Assembly: GCF_002813295.1 (NCBI RefSeq)
Contig: NZ_PHUE01000001.1
Coordinates: forward strand, 1,860,001-1,924,000
Source: Flavobacterium sp. 5
GTDB taxonomy: Bacteria > Bacteroidota > Bacteroidia > Flavobacteriales > Flavobacteriaceae
Length of the DNA: 64,000 nucleotides
Direction: 5' to 3'
Shown here: positions 48,985 through 55,968 of the stretch, piece by piece
Position numbering within the stretch: the stretch's first letter is position 1
How the letters are laid out: each line of letters starts with the position of its first letter
Program-made: the position numbers and the translations under genes
Notes under the pieces: generated by a model
Database searches by the model: none
Seen by the model: the letters and a program-made list of their open reading frames with translations, nothing else
Told to the model about the DNA's origin: nothing

Positions 48985-49017
48985 AGCATCAGTTTCACAA
49001 CTGGTGCTTTTTTTTTT
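48985..49017 (+). terminator. Terminator after rplY
   Basis: The 10-pair stem AGCATCAGTT/AACTGGTGCT (one T-G pair) has loop TCAC and is followed by a run of about ten T. Confidence 0.93.
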
Positions 49018-49096
49018 GACATGAAGCGAAAAAATTAGATTTTAGCGCTTTAAAAACATTTAAAACTTATTTACACAATCCACTTCACGCATTCTC

Positions 49097-49216
49097 TGTC
49101 ATATCGACGAAGGAGATATCTCCACATGTAACTCCACAATCAAATTCAAAATACCTGTTATATAACAAAACGCTCTAAATCTAATATTGAGAAGATCCCT
49201 CATTCCTCGGGATGAC
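49097..49216. repeat. Degenerate intergenic inverted-repeat element
   Basis: The left end TGTCATATCGACGAAGGAGA and the right end AGATCCCTCATTCCTCGGGA-TGACA are imperfect reverse complements spanning about 120 bases, with CTCCACA-type sequence inside. This resembles the palindromic intergenic elements (TGTCAT..CGACGAAGGAG..) that I know from many Flavobacteria. Here the arms have diverged. The remainder of 49018-49333 holds nothing else recognisable. Confidence 0.65.
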
Positions 49217-49333
49217 AATATTGTGATTATACTTTACACTGATTCCAATTTGTTCTGTTCTCTATATTCTTTGTTCTACCCCTTAATTCACAAATTTTCT
49301 AATTATCTAATTGACTAATTATCTAATTAAGTC

Positions 49334-49341
49334 TACTTTTG
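49334..49341 (+). promoter_or_regulatory. -7 box of pth
   Basis: TACTTTTG matches TAnnTTTG. It ends only 4 bases before the first in-frame ATG at 49346, so transcription may begin at or just after that ATG. The second ATG at 49406 is therefore an alternative translation start. Confidence 0.65.
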
Positions 49342-49345
49342 CAAC

Positions 49346-49972
49346 ATGATAAAATGGATACAAAACCTGTTTTCATCACCAAAAACAGAAGAGAACATAG
49401 ACAATATGAAGAAATTTTTAATCGTTGGCCTTGGTAATATCGGCTCCGAATACGTAAACACCCGTCACAATATTGGTTTTAAAGTAGTCGATTTTTTAGC
49501 TAAAAAAGAAGGACTCTCTTTCGAAACCGTAAAACTAGGCGCTCTAGCCGAATACAAATTCAAAGGCAGAACTTTTTTATTACTCAAACCCAATACCTAC
49601 ATGAATTTAAGCGGTAAAGCCGTGAAATATTGGATGGACAAAGAAAACATTCCAGTAGAAAATATTTTTATCATCACTGATGATTTGAATCTTTCGTTCG
49701 GAACTGTTCGCATCCGTAAAAAAGGCAGTGACGGAGGTCATAACGGACTTAAAAACATCAATCTTGTATTGAACACACAAGAATATACCCGTTTCCGATT
49801 TGGTATCAGCGACGAATTCAAAAAAGGACAACAAGTCGATTATGTATTAGGAGATTGGGACGATAATGAGAAAGCAAAACTCCCAGAAAGACTGGAAGTC
49901 GCTTCCGAAATTATAAAATCTTTTGGAACAGCCGGATTAGAAAACACCATGACAACCTTCAATGGAAAATAA
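49346..49972 (+). CDS. pth: Peptidyl-tRNA hydrolase
   Basis: 208 residues from ATG 49346, or 188 from ATG 49406 (MKKFLIVGLGNIG), which is the usual family start. The first 20 residues (MIKWIQNLFSSPKTEENIDN) are extra; the overlapping promoter box makes the shorter form plausible, although I recall similar extensions in other Flavobacteria. Catalytic His is in VNTRHNIGFK, substrate Asn in LLKPNTYMNLSGK, and GSDGGHNGLKNI and RFRFGISDE complete the family motifs. It frees peptides from peptidyl-tRNAs dropped by ribosomes and is essential in most bacteria. It ends in a bidirectional terminator. Confidence 0.95.
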   Translation: MIKWIQNLFSSPKTEENIDNMKKFLIVGLGNIGSEYVNTRHNIGFKVVDFLAKKEGLSFETVKLGALAEYKFKGRTFLLLKPNTYMNLSGKAVKYWMDKENIPVENIFIITDDLNLSFGTVRIRKKGSDGGHNGLKNINLVLNTQEYTRFRFGISDEFKKGQQVDYVLGDWDDNEKAKLPERLEVASEIIKSFGTAGLENTMTTFNGK

Positions 49973-50006
49973 AAAACGAGAGACAATGTCTCTCGTTTTT
50001 TATTTA
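49971..50006. terminator. Bidirectional terminator between pth and the metalloprotease gene
   Basis: ACGAGAGAC/GTCTCTCGT with a 3-base loop is flanked by an A run on the left and a T run on the right. It serves converging transcripts. Confidence 0.92.
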
Positions 50007-50020
50007 TACCCAAAATCGAT

Positions 50021-52693
50021 TTAATTCACTATAATCTTCGAAACCCCTTTTCGATCACCATCCACAACGTTAACAATATAAGTTCCATTCTTTACATTAG
50101 GAAGCTGAATAATCATATTGACATCACCCGTATTCTTAAATTTTTCATCATACACTATTTTACCCATCATATCACTAACAAAAACACGAATATCAGCCTT
50201 ATCAGTACTAGTAAATAAAACAGTAAATTTTCCCTTATTAGGATTAGGATACAACATAAAATCATTGATTTCGTAACTAGGAATACCTAAAGTAGCATAA
50301 GCACTAGAACAAATCTGAATTGACGCCGTGTTTATTGTTCCTGTATCTCCAGCACCTGTATCTCTAAATCTCAACTTCCAAGTTCCTTGCGGATTCTCTC
50401 CATTAAAAGCTGATAAAAAATTAATCGGAACAATTGTTTGACTGGTAGTTTTACCACAACTTAAAGCTCCTCCCAAATCATCAAATGCTAAAGCCAAACT
50501 ACTATTTACCGCTTTACATTGACTATTAAATAATTTTACAGTAGTTCCTTTTGGACTTACCACTTCAATTTGAACATCCGATATATACTCATGCGTAAAA
50601 CTAACATTAAAATTAACATCACTAACCAGCGAAGTAGTTGCAGGAACTACAATTGTTTTCTCTGCATACGTTAATGATTCTGGTATAGCATAGGGCGCAG
50701 AATAAGTATAGGTATTACAAGTAGTCTCCACACTATATCCTAAAGCAAAAGAAACACTATTCACTGCATAAAAAACATTCCCCACTGGCTCAATTAAAAT
50801 TCTACAGTTTTTAGCCGCAGTCGAAGGTGAAGTGATAATTTCAGAACCATCATTCGGTGTATTGGCTGCCAAAACTATTGGAAAAGTCAACCCACCATCA
50901 GTAGATAATTTAATATTTACATTACTTGCCCCAGACAATAAATTAGTATTATTCACACTCCAGGTAATCTCTTGCGAAGATCCTAAAATCCAACCTGTAT
51001 CTGAAGTATTTTGTGATGTTACAGCAAAAGGCCCTTTATTACCATCAACAGTTACAACCATAGCATCCGAATTAGTCTGTGCTACACCCGAAGCAGCATT
51101 GTCTCTAGCAGTAAATACAAAATTCAAATTCCTTCCAATAGTAGAAACCGACTCCCAAGTAGTGCTCAATTGCCCAACTAACACTTTATTCAACTCAGGA
51201 AAATACCGTTTATTTACACTACTAGGCAAAAAAGATCTAAAATTAGGACCATTAGCCTTATCACTATAGGTAATACTTTTAGCTCCAGTTTCACTACTAG
51301 TAGCAGAGTCATTTTGTTCCCAACAATATGTCATGGCATTTCCATTAGGATCTGAAGCCGTTCCATCCAAAACAAAAGGTGTTCCTTTTGGAATAGTATA
51401 ATCCAATCCAGCACTTACTGTAGGTGTTTGATTGCTTATTGTAGTACTGACAGGACAACTTTTAGTTGCCAAATTATCTTGAATTTGTTTAATACTGGCA
51501 TAAGCAAAATAATCATCCGAAAGATTTTGAACATCATAATCAGTGATTCCTGCATATCCCATAATAGTAGAACCACTTCCTGGCTCTACGCTCACTCCTT
51601 CTCCTTCAAAATCTTCGCTCGAAAAAGTGTGATTTGCTCCTAATTGATGCCCCATTTCATGAGCCACATAGTCTATATCGAAAGCATCCCCTTGAGGTTT
51701 TTCATTTGATGGCGAAGTAAAACCACTACCCTTACCATAATCATCTACGGAAGCTGGATTTACACAAACACAACCAATACAACCTGCATCACCACCACCT
51801 CCTGAAGCACCGAACAAATGCCCAATATCATAATTTGCATTTCCTATAATTGAAGTTAAATTTTTTTGCAACTCCAAATTCCAAGCTCCATCAACCCCTG
51901 CATCAGCATCCGAATAAGGATCTGTAGCAGCGTCGGTATAAATTATACTGGATTCATTGACAATAAGCAACAACTTTAACGCAAGGTCTTTATTAAATAC
52001 ACCATTAACTCTGGTCATTGTAGCATTCATTCCTGCCAAGGCCTTAGCAACTGTTCCACCAAAATATTGGGTATATTCTCCTGTACAAGACAAAGCCAAT
52101 CGCATGGTTTTAAAAACCCCATTATTTGATTTTAATTGACCTGCTTTTTTAGTCAACTCTTTATTTAAAGCAACATCTACCGTTTTACACGTTAAAGGCA
52201 AATCTCCTTTATTTCTACTTTTGGAAGTCGAAACTGCATAAATAGATTTGTTATCCGGTAAAGGATCAATAAATTCAGAGCCACTATCACCTCTTAAAAC
52301 CATCGTTTGAACTCCATCTGGAGAAATACTTAAATTAATAGAGGCGTTAGAGTCTGTAATCCCAGTCCCAGAATACGAACGAATATCAGGAAATTGTGCC
52401 TGCAATTCTGGTACAAAATTAGAAGATTCCACCACTAGAAACTGCTCAATTTTACCATCGCTATTGGGAATTGCAACAGAAACTCCTTTAGAATCTGAAA
52501 TTCTTGAATCTAGACTCACAAGAGATTGCTTGAATTCGGCTATATCTAAAGTATATAAACGGGCTTCACTATTATTCCCTTTTTGAGTAGCTGCTTTTTG
52601 TGAATTATTCACTTCTTTCCAAGATGATTTGGTTTGTGAAAATCCAGCAAAACTAATGGCAAAAAAACCTATACAAAAAAATAATCTATTCAT
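50021..52693 (-). CDS. Secreted M12B (reprolysin-like) zinc metalloprotease with P-domain and T9SS sorting signal
   Basis: 890 residues. A signal peptide (FFCIGFFAISFAGFSQ, cut near 20) is followed by a propeptide-like region to about 190 and a metzincin catalytic domain about 195-420. The zinc motif is HEMGHQLGANH (His345, Glu346, His349, His355) with Met-turn TIMGYAG (Met378). Ig/fibronectin-like repeats follow (about 425-660), then a proprotein-convertase P-domain (about 665-800, ISDVQIEVVSPKGT, ENPQGTWKLRFRD). The C-terminal sorting domain YPNPNKGKFTVLF to KIIVN is T9SS type A. It should be secreted across the outer membrane as an extracellular protease. It stands alone between pth and ribF. 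Confidence 0.93.
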   Translation of the reverse strand: MNRLFFCIGFFAISFAGFSQTKSSWKEVNNSQKAATQKGNNSEARLYTLDIAEFKQSLVSLDSRISDSKGVSVAIPNSDGKIEQFLVVESSNFVPELQAQFPDIRSYSGTGITDSNASINLSISPDGVQTMVLRGDSGSEFIDPLPDNKSIYAVSTSKSRNKGDLPLTCKTVDVALNKELTKKAGQLKSNNGVFKTMRLALSCTGEYTQYFGGTVAKALAGMNATMTRVNGVFNKDLALKLLLIVNESSIIYTDAATDPYSDADAGVDGAWNLELQKNLTSIIGNANYDIGHLFGASGGGGDAGCIGCVCVNPASVDDYGKGSGFTSPSNEKPQGDAFDIDYVAHEMGHQLGANHTFSSEDFEGEGVSVEPGSGSTIMGYAGITDYDVQNLSDDYFAYASIKQIQDNLATKSCPVSTTISNQTPTVSAGLDYTIPKGTPFVLDGTASDPNGNAMTYCWEQNDSATSSETGAKSITYSDKANGPNFRSFLPSSVNKRYFPELNKVLVGQLSTTWESVSTIGRNLNFVFTARDNAASGVAQTNSDAMVVTVDGNKGPFAVTSQNTSDTGWILGSSQEITWSVNNTNLLSGASNVNIKLSTDGGLTFPIVLAANTPNDGSEIITSPSTAAKNCRILIEPVGNVFYAVNSVSFALGYSVETTCNTYTYSAPYAIPESLTYAEKTIVVPATTSLVSDVNFNVSFTHEYISDVQIEVVSPKGTTVKLFNSQCKAVNSSLALAFDDLGGALSCGKTTSQTIVPINFLSAFNGENPQGTWKLRFRDTGAGDTGTINTASIQICSSAYATLGIPSYEINDFMLYPNPNKGKFTVLFTSTDKADIRVFVSDMMGKIVYDEKFKNTGDVNMIIQLPNVKNGTYIVNVVDGDRKGVSKIIVN

Positions 52694-52924
52694 ATGTAGC
52701 AGCTATATTAAATGTAATATCCAATTGATATTTGTTTATTTATATGTGTAAATTGACAAACAAAATTAATTCATTTGCAATGGAATATACAATGATTTAA
52801 AACAATTTCGAAAAAAAATTAAATAATTAATAAAATACAAACATTCCTTTAAGAAGTGTATCGCCTTAAATAATTCCTTTTAATAAAATAAAAACTTCTT
52901 AGTCTAGTTTTAAAATAGATAGTA

Positions 52925-52932
52925 TAAATTTG
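52925..52932 (+). promoter_or_regulatory. -7 box of ribF
   Basis: TAAATTTG fits TAnnTTTG and lies 24 bases before the TTG start codon of ribF. The rest of the 262-base gap back to the protease gene shows nothing else recognised, and no FMN riboswitch. Confidence 0.6.
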
Positions 52933-52955
52933 CAAAAAATTTAAAATTAGTCACT

Positions 52956-53900
52956 TTGAAAATTTTTCATTCTATAAATGATTTCCATGTTGCGACAGGA
53001 ACCACTATAAAAAAAACGATCCTTACACTAGGAACCTTTGATGGGGTTCACTTTGGCCATAAAAAAATACTGGAAAAAGTGACTCAAAATACTGAAAATG
53101 AAAAATATGAAAGCTTAGTTCTTACTTTTTTTCCACATCCTAGAATGGTCTTACAGGAGGATTCGGACATAAAAATGCTCAATACTATTGATGAAAAAAT
53201 AGCCTTATTAGATCAAATTGGGATCCAAAATTTAGTAATTCACCCTTTTGATGAAAGTTTTTCGAGATTAACTGCCGAAGAATTTGTAAAAAATATATTA
53301 GTCGATAAATTCCATATTCACAAAATAATTATCGGTCATGATCATCGTTTTGGCCGCAATCGTACTGCTAATATTGACGATCTAAAAAGATTTGGAGAGG
53401 AATATGATTTTGAAGTCGAAGAAATTTCGGCTCAGGAAATTAAAGAAGTATCGGTAAGTTCGACAAAAATCAGACATGCCTTAGATGAAGGAAATGTATT
53501 TTTGGCGAATGAATACTTGGGTTACAACTATTCATTGACTGGTATTGTTACCAAAGGCAGACAACTGGGAAGAACTATAGGATTCCCAACTGCTAATTTA
53601 AAAGTAGCAGAAAACTTTAAGCTAATTCCAAAAAATGGCGTTTACATTGTTAAGAGTATTATTGGTTCTAAAACGATTTTAGGTATGATGAATATTGGTT
53701 TTAACCCAACTGTTGAGGGCAAAAATCAAACTATAGAAATTAACTATTTTAATTTTGAAGAAGATTTATATGATCAAAAAATTACGGTTTCTATATTAAA
53801 AAGGATCCGTGATGAGGAAAAATTTGAATCTGTTAGGCATTTAAAAGCACAATTGGAAAAAGACAGAAATACAGCTTTGGCCTATTTTGAAAATTTATAG
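52956..53900 (+). CDS. ribF: Bifunctional riboflavin kinase / FAD synthetase
   Basis: 314 residues starting at TTG 52956. The TTG is needed because the nucleotidyltransferase motif LGTFDGVHFGH begins at residue 25 and the next in-frame ATG is far inside the domain. The N-terminal FAD synthetase domain (about 20-170) has TFFPHPRMVL, IIGHDHRFGRNR and VSSTKIRHALDEG. The C-terminal riboflavin kinase domain (about 185-310) has GRQLGRTIGFPTANL, NGVYIV and MMNIGFNPTV. It makes FMN then FAD from riboflavin with ATP. It is monocistronic, followed by a weak hairpin. Confidence 0.96.
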   Translation: MKIFHSINDFHVATGTTIKKTILTLGTFDGVHFGHKKILEKVTQNTENEKYESLVLTFFPHPRMVLQEDSDIKMLNTIDEKIALLDQIGIQNLVIHPFDESFSRLTAEEFVKNILVDKFHIHKIIIGHDHRFGRNRTANIDDLKRFGEEYDFEVEEISAQEIKEVSVSSTKIRHALDEGNVFLANEYLGYNYSLTGIVTKGRQLGRTIGFPTANLKVAENFKLIPKNGVYIVKSIIGSKTILGMMNIGFNPTVEGKNQTIEINYFNFEEDLYDQKITVSILKRIRDEEKFESVRHLKAQLEKDRNTALAYFENL

Positions 53901-54255
53901 AAACAACTCTCATTTTTCAAAAAAATATTGAATAAATAATACCCATGAGCTTTAGTCTGTACTTTTTTTCATTAATCCATTCAAAAGGCTGCTTCGTTAG
54001 CCTTTTATTATAGCCTTAGAAAGTAAATTCTTTGACTTAATAATCTTTATCGGTTAATTACATATCCAAATGAGAAAATCACTATTATCTTGTACTAATC
54101 ACAATTGATAAAATCACATTTTATTCCCCACATAATACAATTAGTTTTTACTTTTTAACAGTTTTGATTTTATATCAATATTTTTTTGTAAATTTATGTC
54201 AACCTACATAATTACCAAAAGATACTGCATTTCTAACTTTTAAAAACTGTTTATC
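53901..54255 (+). other. Spacer after ribF with a weak terminator
   Basis: AAAAGGCT/AGCCTTTT (53983-53990, 53999-54006) with an 8-base loop is a probable ribF terminator. The rest is AT-rich; TAAATTTA near 54190 could be a -7 box for the next gene. No other gene or RNA is seen. Confidence 0.55.
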
Positions 54256-54693
54256 ATGAAAGTAAAAAAAGAAATTAAAAATGGGTACTTCATTTTTATA
54301 TCTATAGGAACTTATTTCCTATTAATGGAATTTTTAGGATTATCCAATCTTTTCTATTTGAGGCTATTAAATATCGTATTCATTGTTTATGCCGTAAATG
54401 ATACCATACAGTCGAGAATTGCTAACGGCAAGAAAAAATTTGTTCCAAATGCTCTTGCCGCACTAACAACTTCATTAGTCGGTGTTACTTTATCTATCCT
54501 TGGCTTATTGATTTATAGTTACATGCGAGGCGGTGATGCCTACATACAAGGTTTGTCCGAAACCTTTTTATTTGGTGGCCATCCTTCTATTAACATGTAT
54601 TGTTTGACTTTGTTTTTTGAAGGTATAGCTTCATCGGTAATTGTTACTATGTTGCTGATGTTGTATTATAACGACAAATTTGTCGCTGATTAA
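54256..54693 (+). CDS. Uncharacterised four-helix membrane protein
   Basis: 145 residues with about four hydrophobic segments: YFIFISIGTYFLLMEFLGL (11-29), LNIVFIVYAVNDTI (39-52), ALTTSLVGVTLSILGLLIYSY (70-90) and LFFEGIASSVIVTMLLMLYY (119-138). Lysine-rich ends and the loop QSRIANGKKKFVP suggest a cytoplasmic N-terminus. The layout is like the small DUF4199-type inner-membrane proteins common in Bacteroidetes, but I cannot assign it to a named family with certainty. It stands alone between ribF and bioB with no operon partner, and its function is unknown. Confidence 0.75.
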   Translation: MKVKKEIKNGYFIFISIGTYFLLMEFLGLSNLFYLRLLNIVFIVYAVNDTIQSRIANGKKKFVPNALAALTTSLVGVTLSILGLLIYSYMRGGDAYIQGLSETFLFGGHPSINMYCLTLFFEGIASSVIVTMLLMLYYNDKFVAD

Positions 54694-54737
54694 ACCATTT
54701 TAAACAATTCAAACTAAGTCTTTTTAAGCTTTGTTCG

Positions 54738-54768
54738 TTGCTTGTTTATAACAATTTGATTACTTTTG
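54738..54768 (+). promoter_or_regulatory. bioB promoter
   Basis: TTG at 54738-54740 and TACTTTTG at 54761-54768 are 20 bases apart, a good Bacteroidetes -33/-7 pair. The box overlaps the TTG codon at 54766 that would otherwise be read as a start, so translation starts at 54790. Confidence 0.75.
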
Positions 54769-54789
54769 AGCCATCAAAATAAAGGATCG

Positions 54790-55875
54790 ATGAGTATCAC
54801 AAAACACAATTGGACGAAAGAAGAAATTATTGCTATTTATAATAAACCCATGATGGATCTGCTTTTTGAAGCAGCTAGTATCCATAGGGAGCACCATGAT
54901 CCCAATGTAGTTCAAGTTTCTACTTTGGTTTCTATCAAAACGGGTGGATGTTCAGAAGATTGTGGGTATTGTCCACAAGCTGCCAGATACAACACTGGTG
55001 TTGAAGGAAACGATTTAATGTCGGTAAATCAAGTAAAAGCTCAAGCTCTTAGAGCTAAATCGGGAGGTTCCTCACGCGTATGCATGGGAGCTGCCTGGAG
55101 GAATGTAAAGGATGGTGCAGAGTTTGATCAGGTTTTGGAAATGGTTCGTACTATTAACAAAATGGACATGGAGGTATGTTGTACTTTGGGTATGATAACC
55201 GAAAATCAAGCCCAACGATTGGCCGAGGCAGGTCTTTATGCTTACAATCATAACTTAGACACATCTGAAGATTATTATAAAGAGGTTATATCTACCCGCG
55301 GATTTGAAGACCGTTTACAAACTATAGAAAACGTTCGTAAAACCAGTGTTACAGTATGTAGTGGTGGAATTATTGGAATGGGAGAAAGTGTTGATGACAG
55401 AGCTGGAATGCTTGTAGCTTTATCTACTTTGAACCCTCAACCAGAATCTGTGCCTATCAATGCATTGGTTGCCGTAGAAGGAACTCCAATGCAAGACGAA
55501 AAGCCAGTAGAAATTTGGGAAATGATTCGAATGGTTGCAACGACTAGAATCGTAATGCCACATACTCAAGTACGTTTATCTGCTGGAAGAATGAATATGA
55601 GTCGTGAAGGACAAGCTATGTGTTTCTTTGCTGGAGCCAATTCTATTTTTGCCGGAGACAAATTACTTACAACACCGAATCCAGATGTAAACGAAGACAT
55701 GAAAATGTTTGATTTACTAGGTTTAAAACCGCAAAAACCATTTAAAAAGGCAGCACAAAGACCAACTGTTGAAGCAGTTGATTCTCAATTTGAATCTTTA
55801 GGCGAAAAACCTAAATGGACTCGTCCTAGCCATACTATTGAGAAAAACTTAGAAGTTTCTATAAAAGGAAAATAA
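54790..55875 (+). CDS. bioB: Biotin synthase
   Basis: 361 residues from ATG 54790, preceded by AAAGGA as a possible ribosome-binding site; the in-frame TTG at 54766 lies inside the -7 box. It is a radical-SAM enzyme: the 4Fe-4S cysteines 54, 58 and 61 are in GGCSEDCGYCPQA. Residues of the 2Fe-2S site are in RVCMGAAWR, EVCCTLGM and TVCSGGIIGMGE, and the conserved Arg is in VRLSAGR. It inserts sulfur into dethiobiotin to make biotin. No other biotin genes are adjacent. The tail PKWTRPSHTIEKNLEVSIKGK is longer than in E. coli BioB. A strong terminator follows. Confidence 0.96.
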   Translation: MSITKHNWTKEEIIAIYNKPMMDLLFEAASIHREHHDPNVVQVSTLVSIKTGGCSEDCGYCPQAARYNTGVEGNDLMSVNQVKAQALRAKSGGSSRVCMGAAWRNVKDGAEFDQVLEMVRTINKMDMEVCCTLGMITENQAQRLAEAGLYAYNHNLDTSEDYYKEVISTRGFEDRLQTIENVRKTSVTVCSGGIIGMGESVDDRAGMLVALSTLNPQPESVPINALVAVEGTPMQDEKPVEIWEMIRMVATTRIVMPHTQVRLSAGRMNMSREGQAMCFFAGANSIFAGDKLLTTPNPDVNEDMKMFDLLGLKPQKPFKKAAQRPTVEAVDSQFESLGEKPKWTRPSHTIEKNLEVSIKGK

Positions 55876-55893
55876 ACCTTTTAAAATACTATA

Positions 55894-55928
55894 AAAGCCC
55901 AATTTTATCATGAAATTGGGCTTTTGCT
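55894..55928. terminator. Terminator after bioB
   Basis: The perfect 12-base stem AAAGCCCAATTT/AAATTGGGCTTT has a 7-base loop and flanking A and T tracts. It may also serve the leftward gene ending at 55969. Confidence 0.92.
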
Positions 55929-55968
55929 TTAATAAAAAATTGCTAGGTTATATGACTCCGATTCAAAA

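Noticed and set aside
50832..51269. 145-codon antisense reading frame in the metalloprotease gene
   Set aside because: It overlaps a clear coding frame on the other strand and has no recognisable protein features.
54766..54789. TTG as start of bioB
   Set aside because: It is part of the -7 box TACTTTTG; ATG 54790 is preceded by AAAGGA.
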